In this document: piece after piece, positions 1 to 10,775 of the stretch | How the letters are laid out: every line of letters begins with the position of its first letter | Position numbering within the stretch: position 1 is the first letter of the stretch | NCBI GenBank assembly: GCA_009760855.2 | Contig: WPIO01000026.1 | Location: forward strand, 2,059,501-2,123,500 | Length of the DNA: 64,000 nt | Direction: 5' to 3' | Source of the DNA: Cristatella mucedo | Lineage: Eukaryota > Bryozoa > Phylactolaemata > Cristatellidae | The notes under the pieces: generated by a model | The model's input: the letters and a program-made list of their open reading frames with translations, nothing else | Database searches by the model: none | What the model was told of the DNA's origin: nothing | Program-made: the position numbers and the translations under genes

Positions 1-268
1 TTTGAGGCACTTGCACCGAACCGACCCTTGACTAGCATCGAAGATGGGATACTGTTGTGGGGTCGATGTCCTTTTCGGTTCTGGCGCGGTCAAGTCTCGG
101 CCCGTTCAGTTGCTTAGCTGCCGGCGAGCACAATTTTGCTTAAATGCCACCGATCGCCACTTGGTTGAGTATGGGCGTTCTTTAGTGACGCGCTGGGTTG
201 CTATGGGCGCAGCAACTCCCTACGCTCTTCTTTGGATTCCAAAGATGAGTTCGCTCTGTCCTCCATTC

Positions 269-1212
269 ATTAATAGTAATAGTAATGCATTTGTATAGCA
301 TCCCCAGATAACCTAATATATTTCTAGCCCCTTTACGTATGCTGTAGCGGTAGCATGATCACATGATTACTAGTAACGTGCACAATGTCAACAAGCACAT
401 TATGATTAGAGGTGACGTGCACAAAGTCAAAGTTAAAATATGGTTAGTGATGGCGCGAACAGTGTCAGCACGCATAAGCAGGCAAAGGGAGAACCACAAG
501 AACCCACTAAATACTGCGATAAACAAGCTCATTTTTAGTTTTTTTTTAATGTCAAATCGTTGGATGTCGTGACGTCAGTTGGGAGTGAGCTTCAGACTTT
601 GCGAGCAGATGAACTAGAGGTATAGTCTCCAAAGGATTTGAGGTTCGTACAACGTACAAACTAATTGAGGCAGAAAACTGACCGGTGCGATGGTTAGCCT
701 GATGGGTGAGTATATCTGACAAGTACGCTGGAGCCAAAGATTGGAGGGACCTAAAAGTGAGTGGCAGAAGTTTAGATTCGATGCACTGCTTGACTGGTAG
801 CCAGTGCAGGTTGCCTAGATGTCGTGCGATGTGGCAACTGCGACTCTCACGACAGACAAGCCAGGTGTACAGTTGTTAACCAACTCTAAGCACCACCTGA
901 TTGCACAGGCATGTAGACAAGCAAGCAATGAGTTACAGAAGTCGAGAAGCGATGTCTCAAATGCATGAACCAATTCGGATGAAGTCTCCCTCTGCCTAAG
1001 CAGGCACGAATTTTTGTAATTTTATCTAACTGGAAGCAGGCAGAGGTGACTGTGGAGCTGATGTGATCGCCTAGTAAAAGGTCACTTTGGAACAGGATAT
1101 CTTGATTTCTCGCTGATAGTAGTGGAGATATGGTGGCAGAGCCGATTTTGATCTTTAACCTTTCCAATTTCTGAGTCACACTTGGTGTGCCCATAACTGG
1201 TGTGCTTTTCAT
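269..1212 (-). mobile_element. L2-type LINE copy A, 5'-truncated, decayed
   Basis: Read on the minus strand, this matches the C-terminal part of the L2/CR1-clade reverse transcriptase also seen intact at 40.25-40.95 kb. Recognisable pieces are SVTQKLERLKIKIGSA, DHISSTVTSACFQL and, after frame breaks, MAPAYLSDILTHQA. It is followed by the family's 3' UTR (GCTGAC-CTGTGCA motifs) and a degenerate terminal hairpin with an (ATT)n tail at its left edge. Several frameshifts and stops make it a pseudogene. LINEs of this clade commonly truncate at the 5' end on insertion. Confidence 0.8.
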
Positions 1213-1224
1213 TCATGTTGATTC

Positions 1225-1306
1225 CATTCATGTAAAGCGCCTAGAGAGAGATTAAGTTCTCTGAGGACGCTTTATCAAGTGAATTATTATTATTATTATT
1301 ATTATT
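1225..1306 (+). mobile_element. Solo L2 3'-tail hairpin with (ATT)n
   Basis: This is a short plus-strand copy of the L2 3' terminus only: AAAGCGCC, an AGAGA/TCTCT stem, GACGCTTT, then (TTA)n. It sits beside the 5' edge of L2 copy A in the opposite orientation. It may be an extremely truncated LINE insertion or the tail of an eroded SINE. Confidence 0.65.
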
Positions 1307-1640
1307 CATACGTGTCCTCACGGGTAATCAAATAAACTGCAAGCATAGAGCTATGTAGTGCAGTGATATTGACAATAAATAGCAGCATGAGCTAAACGTC
1401 ATGTTTGGCACAGTCGCGGCCACAGAGGAAGTCATCAGGAGCCGCGAAGCAGGGGTAACTGCCAACTACAGAAACACCCGACCACCCAATTCCGACGCTC
1501 ACTCGCCTGACAACCTGTGTGCCTAGGCAAAAATAGCATAACAAACAAGATCGGAAACATAATCAGTGACTTTAAGTCCTACTAGATTCATGTAGCTCCG
1601 AATGCGAATCAGCATGCCTGTACTGACATGTGATTGCCTC
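1307..1640. other. Unannotated spacer
   Basis: I see no coding homology, RNA gene or repeat relationship to the rest of the window in this stretch. Confidence 0.5.
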
Positions 1641-1693
1641 TTCACTCCCCCTCTTTCTCTCTTTCTCCCTCACTCGTTTTGTATGTCCTTATT

Positions 1694-1768
<75 letters not shown>

Positions 1769-1892
1769 CTCTACTTCACCGTATCTCTCCATCCCTCGCC
1801 TCTGTCTGTCTGTCACCCTCCCTTCCTCTCCCTCTCTCACTCTCTCTCCGTCTGTCTGTCTGTCTACTTCTCTCTCACTCTCTTCTCTCTCT

Positions 1893-1954
<62 letters not shown>

Positions 1955-2040
1955 TTCTCACTCCCTCTCTTTACTTCATTATATATCTCTCTATCCCTCG
2001 CCATACTCTGTCTTAGTCTGTATCTCTCTCCCTCCCTCTC

Positions 2041-2079
<39 letters not shown>

Positions 2080-2120
2080 CATTAGTGTCTTCCTTTCATT
2101 CTCTCTCTGCATCCACGTAC
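1641..2120. repeat. Pyrimidine-rich (CT)n microsatellite tract
   Basis: Long (CT)n runs at about 1703-1765, 1896-1951 and 2044-2076 are joined by imperfect pyrimidine sequence with CTGT and CCTT variants. The overlapping Ser/Leu open frames on one strand and Arg/Glu frames on the other are products of the dinucleotide repeat, not genes. It lies about 900 bp upstream of the LRR gene. Confidence 0.95.
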
Positions 2121-2139
2121 ACTCGTTCCTTTAACGCTT

Positions 2140-2974
2140 TTTCTCTCCTTCGTTCTCACGGGTGGCTGGCGACGGCTGAGCGAGCCGCTGCGATTGCGAC
2201 AACAGCGAGCGACAATTGCTGAGCGATTGCGACAACAGCGCCTGAAGCCGTTACCGCGCCACGCTCGCTGTGTCTCCGGGCGCGTTCGTCGCCCCCGAAG
2301 ATTCAGAGGGGCAACGCCGGCGATGCAGGCCGGATAGGTTCAGCTTGGCCGCCGACTGCAAGGAGCCGTCGAATCCTTGGCATGCTATGACCTTGGCCGT
2401 CGTCGTTTGCACGGTCATCGGTCGTAGCCGCCGCGCCGCCATTCGCTCCGCCCAGATAAAAGCCGCTACTCGCTACTGCGGCGGTTCATCAGCGGCAGCA
2501 GCGTCCTCGGAAGGCATTTACTCTGGAGCGTGGGAGCAGAGCTGCCGGCGCAAGACGGAGAATCTTATTTTTTTTTCGGGGCCGCCGCGTCTGCGCTCAC
2601 CGCTGTCGTCGCGGCGTGCGATTGCGTTTTCGCTTGCTTTTTTTTAATTGGCCAGGGGGCGGCTCTGCGGCGGCGGCGCCGACGGCTTCGCGGCAGCCGA
2701 GTAAATAGCGTCGAGGCAGGAAAGTTGGCAAATGATGATGGGCCGCCCGGGCAGGCGCGCATTGAGCGTCGGGCGGGCCGGCCGAGGTCCGAGCCGCGCG
2801 CGACGATCCGGGCGAGGAGAGCCGCGCGTGAGATAAGCGGGCGGCGCCTGCGGTCGCAGGCGCCGCCCTGCGCGGAGGCGAACGAGCGGCGTGCGCAAGC
2901 GAGGCTAAACGTTAAACGGCTCGCTCGCTGCGTTGCGGCCGGCAGTGCCGCGCGAACCGCTGGCAGCCGCAACC
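2140..2974 (+). promoter_or_regulatory. CpG-rich promoter and 5' UTR region of the LRR gene
   Basis: This GC- and CpG-dense stretch lies directly upstream of the LRR start codon. A GC box on the reverse strand (GCTCCGCCC, 2445-2453) is followed by a weak TATA-like GATAAAAG (2455-2462), which would place transcription start near 2485. That start is inferred from spacing only. A 20-bp segment around GCGATTGCGACAACAGCG occurs twice between 2188 and 2242. No splice junction is needed between this region and the coding sequence. Confidence 0.4.
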
Positions 2975-4639
2975 ATGCTGGGCTCGCCGCTCCTGGTCCT
3001 CTTCGCCGCCGTCTGCTGGCTCGCCGCCGCCGCGGCGAGCGGCGGCGGCGGCGCCGCCGCTGCCAAGGCCGCCGCCACTGCTGCCGCGCGCGGCCGCGGC
3101 AGCTCGCAGAAGCCGTGCCAGTTCCTCAGCCAGTGCGGCTGCCGCGTTACTCGCTCGGCGCTGCTCGTCAGCTGCAAGGAAGTCAACGTGGGAGCTCGCG
3201 TGCCGCTGCCGGCCCTGAAGAAGAGCGGCCTGCTCGCCGCCACCGGCGGCAGCAGCGGCGGCAACGGCACCTCGGCCAGGCTTCTGTTGGCGCTGCGCAT
3301 GGTGCGCGGCAACCTCAGCACCGTTCAGTCGGCCGCGTTCGCCGGCCTGCCCGTCAGCATCGTGGACGTCAGCTACAACCAGATACGCCTGGTGGACGAG
3401 GACGCGTTCGCCGGCAATGCGAGCGCCGCGCATCTGGGCGTCCTCAAGCTCAACGGCAACCTGCTGACGGAGCTGCCGGCCGGCGTGCTGCGCGGTCTCG
3501 TCGGCCTGCGCGTCCTCGAGGTGGCGCACAACAAGCTGACCTCGCTCGGGTTCGTCTGCCGCCAGCCGCTGCCGCGCCTGCGGCTGCTGAGCGCGCGCGG
3601 CAACGCCGTCCGCCGCCTCGAGACCGGCTGCTGGCGCAATTTCACCGGCCTCGCCTACGTCGACCTGGCCGGCAACGCGCTGAGCGCGCTGCCGTTGGAC
3701 GCGTTCGACTCGCTGGCCGGCTCGCTGCAAAAGCTCGACCTGTCGGAGAACAGCCTCGCGCACCTGCGGCCGCGCGCGTTCGCCAAGCTGCGCGCCCTCA
3801 TCGAGCTGCGCCTGTCCGGCAACCGGCTGGCCTCCATCTCTTTCCTCTGCAACGTCGAGCTGCCCAACCTCAGCTACGCCATCCTGTCGAAAAATCGCAT
3901 CTCCGCGATCGACAAGGACTGCTGGAGCGGCGGCGACCGCCCGAGTCGAGCAGACGACGGTACGTCATTCGCCAACGGTACGTCGTCCGCCTCCGGCGTC
4001 GAGCTGGCGGCCGCCGATCGTGGCGGCGGCGGCGGCGGCGTAGCGTCGCCGCGGTCGCGGTGGCGAGCGCTGCCCAGGCTGCGCGACCTGCTGCTCAGCG
4101 GGAACAAGCTGCGCAGCATGGAGGCCGTTTGCGGCGCGGCGCTGCCGGCGCTCGGTCGGCTGTCGCTGGACCGCAACTTGATCCGGCAAGTGCCGGCGGA
4201 CTGCTTCGCCAATAAGACAGCCCTGCACAGCGTGACGATGAGCGACAACAAGCTGGCTAAGCTCGACTGCTGCCTCGGCTTCGAGGGCACAAAGGTGCGA
4301 CACGTCGACGTGTCGCACAACTTGATCCGGAGCGTGTCCGACCAGTTCGTTGCCAGCACGCCGCACCTGTCGAGCTTGCATCTGCAGGACAACTATCTGG
4401 GCAGTCTGGCGTTTCTGTGCAGCAGCTCCGGCGGCAGCGGCGGCGGCGGTCCGGAGGGCACGAGAAGGGTCGCCGCCGCAGCGAAGCTGCACGTGACTGT
4501 CGACGACGCGCTGCAAGTGAATATCGGGAAGGAGTGCCTCGTCGAGCAGAAGCGAGGCAAGCTGACTTTCTCTACCCCTGGCGGACTCGAGTCATCGCTG
4601 CTGAGCGGTGCGGTTCGGTCGTCTGCCTCGCCCTCTTGA
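2975..4639 (+). CDS. Secreted leucine-rich repeat protein, single coding exon
   Basis: The product is a 554-residue protein. I chose the ATG at 2975 because it has a good translation context (CAACCATG) and begins a signal peptide (MLGSPLLVLFAAVCWLAAAA); the frame is open upstream only from a TTG. After an Ala/Gly-rich linker (residues 17-44) comes an LRRNT-like cysteine cluster (C48, C54, C56, C67), then about 15 leucine-rich repeats of roughly 24 residues with LxxLxLxxNxL cores (residues about 105-475). Cysteine pairs spaced C-x23-C recur at 195/219, 292/316 and 386/410, with another Cys at 482, a period of about 96 residues or four repeats. Gly/Ser-rich inserts occur at 318-358 and 483-500. 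Seven N-glycosylation sequons are visible (N97, 113, 148, 222, 298, 334, 413). No transmembrane helix, GPI tail or classical LRRCT is seen, so secretion to the matrix or cell surface is inferred. Extracellular LRR proteins usually act in adhesion or ligand binding. I cannot name an orthologue. Confidence 0.85.
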   Translation: MLGSPLLVLFAAVCWLAAAAASGGGGAAAAKAAATAAARGRGSSQKPCQFLSQCGCRVTRSALLVSCKEVNVGARVPLPALKKSGLLAATGGSSGGNGTSARLLLALRMVRGNLSTVQSAAFAGLPVSIVDVSYNQIRLVDEDAFAGNASAAHLGVLKLNGNLLTELPAGVLRGLVGLRVLEVAHNKLTSLGFVCRQPLPRLRLLSARGNAVRRLETGCWRNFTGLAYVDLAGNALSALPLDAFDSLAGSLQKLDLSENSLAHLRPRAFAKLRALIELRLSGNRLASISFLCNVELPNLSYAILSKNRISAIDKDCWSGGDRPSRADDGTSFANGTSSASGVELAAADRGGGGGGVASPRSRWRALPRLRDLLLSGNKLRSMEAVCGAALPALGRLSLDRNLIRQVPADCFANKTALHSVTMSDNKLAKLDCCLGFEGTKVRHVDVSHNLIRSVSDQFVASTPHLSSLHLQDNYLGSLAFLCSSSGGSGGGGPEGTRRVAAAAKLHVTVDDALQVNIGKECLVEQKRGKLTFSTPGGLESSLLSGAVRSSASPS

Positions 4640-4734
4640 GGCAGACGTCTGCCCGTCTGTTGGTCACTCGATCCTCGGATACCCCGCAGCCGAGAGCCCA
4701 TTCTGACCCGCTCTGCTACCATGGAGACCATGGA

Positions 4735-4755
4735 CTGCTGCTGCTGCTGCTGCTG
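4735..4755 (+). repeat. (CTG)7 in the LRR gene 3' UTR
   Basis: Seven uninterrupted CTG units lie about 95 bp after the stop codon of the LRR gene, inside its presumed 3' UTR. Confidence 0.85.
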
Positions 4756-5036
4756 TAGCTGGAGGCGTGCGCTGTTCGCTGGCGGCGGCGTTGCTTGCCG
4801 CGCGGTCTGACAGATGAGGTCGGCGAAACGCGGGCACTCGCGTCTGCCCATCCCGAGCTATCTCCGGCGGACTGCTTTTCGGCGCACGGGTTGATAGCCT
4901 GTAGTGTCGCGTTCGAGATGCAATCTTTGGTCCACCTTTCTTTGCACGCGTGTGATTTTGCTACTTAGCCTGCTGACCGTTTTCGCATTGGCTTGTTGTG
5001 GCGAGCAAAAAGGCACGATATTTCATACTCGCTAAC

Positions 5037-5042
5037 AATAAA
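5037..5042 (+). promoter_or_regulatory. Candidate poly(A) signal AATAAA for the LRR gene
   Basis: This canonical hexamer lies about 400 bp after the LRR stop codon and just before LINE-derived sequence begins. It would give a compact 3' UTR. It is supported by position and motif only. Confidence 0.55.
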
Positions 5043-5064
5043 CTTATATACGAATAGCGCTGTA

Positions 5065-6135
5065 AGAAAGTTGATATATTTCTGGGCACTTTATCCTTGC
5101 AAGAAAGCATGAAAATTGGTTATTGATAGCATGTACAATGTCAGCCCGTATGAGTACGCAATTGACAGCGAGGAAAGACGAAGCACTCCATGCTGAGGGT
5201 GAAATCTTTTTATCACAGTAACGAGAGCATTGTTTAGCTTCTTTTCGTCAATACATTGATGCGATTCACTTCGGAGTGACTTCGTGGCTTAAACAGGTCA
5301 CAAACTGAAGGCAGGCTCCCCGTAGAATTTGAGATTCGTTAGAGGCACGGTAAACTGATTTTAGTTGAATGAACCGGTGTAATGATACGAAGCTTGGGTG
5401 GAATGTATTTTAGCGAGGTATTCTGATTCAAGAGAATGGAGGTACCTGAAAGTTAGTCACAGGACCTCAAATCAAGACGGCGATTGATATTTAGCAAGCA
5501 CTTGTCGGTGAGATGCGTTGTACTGTGGCAGACGTTGACGACAGACAAGCCTCGGTGCATAGTTTAGCACCAACTGCAAGCATCTTATTACAAGGGCAGG
5601 AAGACGAGCAAGTCATGCATGTAAGAGGTCTTAATGCGATAGCACAAATGCATGGACCCGACTAATGCATACATAATTATCTAAGTTGCCCTGAATTACG
5701 CTTTCGGATGCAAGTGAAAGTAGAGAAATTAGTGAACGACTTGATTGTGGACTGACGTGGCCCATCTCATGAAAAGTCCATTTAAAACACGCAGCCCAAA
5801 TTTCGTTCAGATTATATTGGGGATATGCTGCCAATGGTCAATTGGAGGGTCAGGCTTTCAAATTTACGATTTACTTTTAGCAGCTGCCATCCAAGTGCGA
5901 ATTTCAGCAGTGCCTGCTGCAAGAGTGCTGAAAGAGATTAAGATGCTGCACGAGAGGGAAAGATTCAAAGCACAAACACAGCTTCCTGTCGTCTGCATAG
6001 TAACAATAGATAATATCATGATTGGCGATAGTATCTATAAGAGGGTCATCATGAACTGGGATCAGAAGTAAACCAAGCACGGATTTCAGGGGATTCCAGG
6101 GCCCCGTTCTCTCAAGGCTCCTGAATGACTCACCA
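5065..6135 (-). mobile_element. L2-type LINE copy B, highly decayed
   Basis: On the minus strand the 3' end shows a degenerate GCACTTTA-type terminal hairpin and the GCTGAC-type 3' UTR. Further 5' lies a mutated reverse-transcriptase core, YYADDRKLCLCFESF, corresponding to the family's YADDTQLYLCFD motif. Many frameshifts make this one of the older copies in the window. Confidence 0.65.
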
Positions 6136-6559
6136 GTTGACGCACAGGATTTCATTTATATGCTGATGACATGCAAAAGTGCCTGCACATTGATGCATCC
6201 ATCACTTTGAACTCTCTTTGCTACCACAGGTATTGCTGAAATTCGCATTCGGATGGCAGGATACTCTCTGGTTTGCTTTGATAAGAAATCAGCAGCCAAA
6301 CTGCTCCGTGAATTCGTGGCATCCGGAAAAGTCGTCTGCAAATGAAAACATTCGGGTCTTCCTGCACGTGCAGAAGGACATTTAGCACAAAGATCCCCCA
6401 CAGCCGTGCTTATATTTCGTAACATCGCTGCAGCGACGTTGCCCACTTTTCACCGAGCTGCACTTATCCCATCAGGCAGCACATATAGACGTAGAATGTG
6501 CGTCGCTATCGGGTCCCGTTATTCTCTTCCTCCAGAATGGCTTTCAGAAATAATTTCCA

Positions 6560-6760
6560 GCAGGTCTTTGAATCGCACTGCCTGCTTACGTGGCTGGCGT
6601 CCATCAGAGTCGTTCAAGATCAGTCTTCACTGGCTGCCTATCCTGAGTGCATCGACTTTAAGATTCTGTCCTTGGCCTTTAGGTCCCTCAGTTATCTCTT
6701 TCGCTCGCTCCGGCAGATTCTATCGCTCCGAATTAGTCTCGTAGTACCATGCCTCCAGCC
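6560..6760 (+). mobile_element. L2-type LINE fragment, plus strand
   Basis: The translation SLHWLPI followed, across frame changes, by DFKILSLAFRSLS matches the conserved LHWLPVKQRIDFKVLSLTFRSLH block of the L2 reverse transcriptase C-terminal region. The boundaries are vague. It lies head-to-head with copy B. Confidence 0.5.
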
Positions 6761-9700
6761 CCACCACCAGCTAGCTGTTCTCCCATTGGTCGCTTGGTGT
6801 ACCCCAGTCCAAGCTCTTGGCTCCCCAGAGAAGATAGAGCATGCTTTCCTACATTGCCATGCAAGAATGGCCAGGTAAGGTGCTGCCCCGGGCGGAAGTG
6901 GTTAAGCTTGGGCTTCTTTCCCCTTGCTCGCTAAGTATCTGCAATCGAGCTTAAATGACCGCTGCCGGGCCGTAGTCGCCGGTCTCGTTCTTAAGTTTCG
7001 GCTCCAGGCAAATAATTGCACCACTTATGTGACCAAAGCATAATAACTCAAGAGACTGCCAGCAGCTGCTGTAGGCTCATCAAGCAACGCTAACCTGCAG
7101 CCATTTCCGTTTCGCTGCAATTAATTACTTTGAGCTTATCGGCTTGTACTCAGCATTGCTGTTGACATCAGGGGTCTGCTGGCGTTATTCGCATCTGCAC
7201 TCCGGCGTGAAATCTCCGACAGCATCGGCAACTGCAGCTGCTACTTGGCCAATACGCAAGCGAGGGCTCGAGCGACCAAAGTGACTTTTCATCCATACGT
7301 CACCATGGATCCTATGGATCCTAACCACGTAACTGAAGTCTCAGTAGACCCTCAGCCGGCGAGTCGATGCCTGCTGTCCTAAGTCGTGTCATCGCGGACG
7401 TGGAGAAGCTAGCACGTTTAATTCAGACCGATTAGCTAAGAGCTGCAAGGATGATTAAACAATATAATTCGCTTGCACAGCAGCCTGAAAGAAGTTTATC
7501 TCTATCCAGGCGCAGGAATTGAGCCCACCACCTAGGTCTTCAAATACATTAGCCTTGACCTTAGTCATCAAATGTGAGCACCTTAACCCCTGGGCGAAAC
7601 GAGGGCGGCCTTGCTTTCCTAGCTAGAGGCATATCCGATTCTCTAGACCAGCGAGATCCTCACGCCGTGCATATGCTGCAGGAGAGGGTAGTCTGAGCCA
7701 CGACGGCCCCCTTCGAAGTGACAGCCACGCTACTGGCTCTGCCTGATTCGTTCCTGTCGTTCGCAATAGATTAACTAATATTATCTATAGTAATAATAAC
7801 AACCAATGTTACCAATCATTCGCACCGGATGCCCCGTAATCAACCCTTTGCTTCCTCTTTCCCCATCGTAGCTTTTTGGAGCTTGCACGATCTTAGGCAC
7901 TCGAGCTAAAAAGGACACTTAAGCAAACCAGGCATCATCCGCACTCACCTCATTGCATTTCCTGCACGCAGTACTCGAGACAAAGAACCTGAAGCTCTGG
8001 CTGCTTTCTAAATTAAAGCACAGAGCTGCTGGGCCGACGGCACAGCGATAAGGTGACCGTGGAGACTGCAGTCGCTGAAATTTCTTCCCGAATGAGCGCG
8101 AGCCTTGACGTTGACATTAGCTCGCATGCAGCAGCCCCTCTAAGGCACTGCTGGGCTCCCGCGGATCGATCTAACCGATTTGTTTGGATGCGGCAATTAT
8201 TGAAGGCTGCTCATTCCGGTCAGTAGTGAGCTGTGAGTGTCAAGTTATAGGTGCCAAAGAGCAGCACCGCGGATGAGGTAGCGTAAGCTGAACAAGCTGC
8301 ATAGCTGAAGCAGCACAAGAACTAAATGACGTCGAGTTGCAGCTTTGCGCATGCGCCGGTGTTCCAACTTGCGTCTGAGCTCACGTGAGCCCACGTGTGA
8401 GCGAGGGAGCGCGCGCGCGAGCGTGAGCGTGTTTGTGTGCGCGAGCGCGTGAAGGCGCGAAACACCTCGTCAGAGGCTTATGAAGCAGAATCCAACTCTA
8501 TCCATGTCGAGGTTCAACGTGTTATCGCTTAATAGACGAAGCTATTTTATTAGCGCTCAGAGAAAGAACGACTGCATCAGTTTCTGCGTCTGAGAATTTA
8601 CAACAGAACTCCCACGCACATCTTAAGGGCCCGTTGTCACGTTCTGAATGCGCAAATCACTCATGGCTCGACGACCGAATGGCATCTGGGCGTGGCGCCC
8701 GAAAATGCATCCAGGTGATTCGGTGGCTGCTTGCATTGAGGAAGAAGCCGTTTTCGCTTGCTTGCTGTCGCTGCGATCGGCGACGTTGCGACATTGTAAG
8801 GAGTGCCATAACAGCCGTGCGAGCACGGATTTTAACCGAAGCCTGGTCTTCTCTCACCCCAGGGCCTTATGCACACCTGTTCAGCCTGGTGGTTTACTTT
8901 GACGACCCAGGTTACCGGTGCCATGAAGCCTCGTAGGAGCGCCTCGATGAGCTCGCCTAGTCTGGCAGCAAGCAGCTAGCCGTCGGCCACGCTGAGCACT
9001 CGAGCCTTGTCGAGCTCCTTAGGCAAGAGGCAGCTCGCACTGCCTAAATAAAGGTCTGCGCGTACGCCTCCACTACGACGACTCGGAGGTTGCAGGTGCG
9101 TGACCCTGTGACCCGGAAGAGGCGTAGGGACGGGGGTAGGGGGGGTCTTCGCAGCTCCTTCAGCAGCAGCAGCACGCCGCCCTCGATGGCGGGCTGCATG
9201 TGATGGCTCGATGGCTGCTGACGAAACCGTGGCTAGGCGAAGCCGTTAGCACATTCTTCACGCACGTCCGCGGCTTCGTGGCGCGTACTCGCCCGACTCG
9301 CTCGCCTGCGCGCACGCGCTCCACGTCAGACCGTCATGTGACGTCAGACCATCATGTGACGTCAGATGCGTCGCTACCTGCCTCGGAGCCAGGCTCTCGC
9401 CTCTCTGGCCTCGTGCGAGTGATTCGGATCACTTCCTGTAGAGCTTGTTCGCGCTCGAAGCCGACAGAGTGCGAAACAAACGCGAGAGCCGCAAGCCAAC
9501 TACGAACTCGACCGCGTCTACTGTCGCGCCACATGGGTGAAGATGAATAAGTGAATGAAAATTCTTCAATGGTCATAAATACTGTAAAATGTCCCAGAAA
9601 GAGAGCACGCCAAAAGTGGTGCGTGCGTAGAGGGCTGGGCTGGCCGCAGGAGCTACGCTAGCACAGCCACTCCACTGAAGTACAATGTACGCCACTGTTC

Positions 9701-10204
9701 AGGAGCCCCGCCCCCTCCCAGGTGCCTGAGTAAGCTGACTCTGGATATAGTGCGCGAAATACAATGCAGGGTCCTGTTCTCGAGTACCTCGCAGGTGTTG
9801 ACAAGGACGCTTCCAAAAAACACCGGCTCAGTGGGAATGACGTTGACTGCTTACTTAATTGGGTCGGCTGCGGGTGCCAGCCTTTAACCAAAAAGGCGCC
9901 GCCGTAGTGGGGCGCGGCATTTTAAGAGGCAATCGTAGCGGTGAGTGCTGCATGTTAGAAGCTGCGTCGTGAGCATCAAGTCTCGATCGTCCCAAGAAGA
10001 GCAGCGATCTGCACGCTGCACGCGCGCTACCTCGGAAGCTCGCCCGCAGGCTCGCGCCGCCGCGCGGCTAATCGTGTGTGAGCGAACCAGCAGTCGGATT
10101 GTTAAGCACCGAACGCGTTCAAAAGGCACGCGTTCGGGTCAGGAGGAAAGAATAATGCTGCCGTGTCGTCGGAAGTTGAGTCGCAACATGCGAAAGCGGC
10201 GTTG
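6761..10204. other. Gene-poor interval
   Basis: I find no protein homology or confident gene in this stretch. It contains a possible degenerate SINE on the minus strand at about 7500-7615, alternating purine/pyrimidine (GCGCGCGCGAGCGTGAGCG) near 8405-8450, a G-rich patch near 9128, and the CRE cluster annotated separately. GC content rises from about 8.3 kb onward. Open frames here are short and overlap on both strands. Confidence 0.5.
9321..9364. promoter_or_regulatory. Tandem CRE-like sites (TGACGTCA)
   Basis: Two perfect palindromic cAMP-response elements, TGACGTCA, begin at 9339 and 9357, and a half site (ACGTCA) sits at 9323. The sites arise from an 18-bp tandem unit (ATGTGACGTCAGACCNTC). 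They lie in GC-rich sequence with CpGs. Binding by CREB/ATF factors is known for this motif; that these are used here is inference. Confidence 0.4.
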
Positions 10205-10303
10205 AGAAAAGTACCAAAATATGACCGAGGTCGTGGGCTCAAGCCCCGTGGCACATGCGAAGCACCCGAATAGTGAATGTGTTCTCTCAGGACTCTATAC
10301 AAA
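10205..10303 (+). mobile_element. SINE family 2 copy, degenerate
   Basis: The GGTCGTGGGCTCAAGCCCCG segment resembles the B-box region of the family-2 SINEs. It is followed by the shared L2-like tail (GAAGCACCCGAATAGTGAATG, then TTCTCTCAGGACTCTATAC). It abuts L2 copy C directly. Confidence 0.55.
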
Positions 10304-10775
10304 GGACGAATCACAAGGACCCACTAAATGCTGCCCTAAATAGGTGTTTTTAAGTTTTTTTTTTTTAAACGTGGTCAAGTCAGAGGACATTCTCACGCAA
10401 GTCGGGAGGGAGTTTCAGGCTTTGGGAGCTTACGAACTAAATGCACGGTCTCCAAAGGATTTGAGGTTTGTACGAGGTATTGGTAGACTGTTGGATTCCG
10501 AAAAGCGAGTGGTACGATGCTTGGCCTGGTGGGGGAGTAGATCTGATAGGTAGGCTGGAACCAAATGGTGAAGGGACCTAAAAGTGAGCGACAAACCCTT
10601 GAAGTCGATCCGTTGCTTGACTGGTAGCCAGTGCAGGTCGGCGAGAAGTGGTGTGCTTTGGCATCTGCGACGCCCACGACAGACAAGCCTAGCTGCAGAG
10701 TTTTGCACCGGCTGTAATAATCTGATTGCACATGCCGGTAGGTCAGCAAGCAATGAGTTACAGAAGTCAAGACGG
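10304..10775 (-). mobile_element. L2-type LINE copy C, C-terminal RT fragment
   Basis: The minus-strand frame reads LPACAIRLLQPVQNSAARLVC, then LLADLHWLPVKQRIDFKGL and PAYLSDLLPHQAKHRTTRF, a close match to the intact copy at 40.25 kb. The 3' UTR begins at the left edge but lacks the terminal hairpin, and the 5' side stops at an AT-rich block. Confidence 0.8.

Noticed and set aside
570-577. TGACGTCA CRE site
   Set aside because: It arises by point changes inside the L2 3' UTR and is isolated.
269-1306. Twin-priming 5' inversion of a single L2 insertion
   Set aside because: The minus-strand copy already has its own 3' tail at 269-300, so the plus-strand tail at 1225-1306 is more simply a second element.
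1602-2222. Long Ser/Leu-rich and Arg/Glu-rich open frames
   Set aside because: They are translations of (CT)n/(GA)n arrays in all frames; the same applies at 14.2, 17.5-18.4, 32.1, 38.1, 42.1, 43.4 and 47.2 kb.
2933-2974. Earlier start for the LRR protein
   Set aside because: The extra 14 codons begin at TTG and precede the signal peptide; the ATG at 2975 has a better context and puts the hydrophobic segment at the N terminus.
2530-4215. 561-codon plus-strand frame and a 283-codon minus-strand frame over the LRR gene
   Set aside because: Both are GC-rich shadow frames of the LRR coding sequence; their proteins are Arg/Ala/Gln-rich without domains, whereas the chosen frame has a signal peptide and regular LRRs.
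7500-7615. Minus-strand SINE family 2 copy
   Set aside because: TATCTCTATCCAGGCG and GAGCACCTTAACCCCTGG resemble the family, but too little aligns for a confident call.
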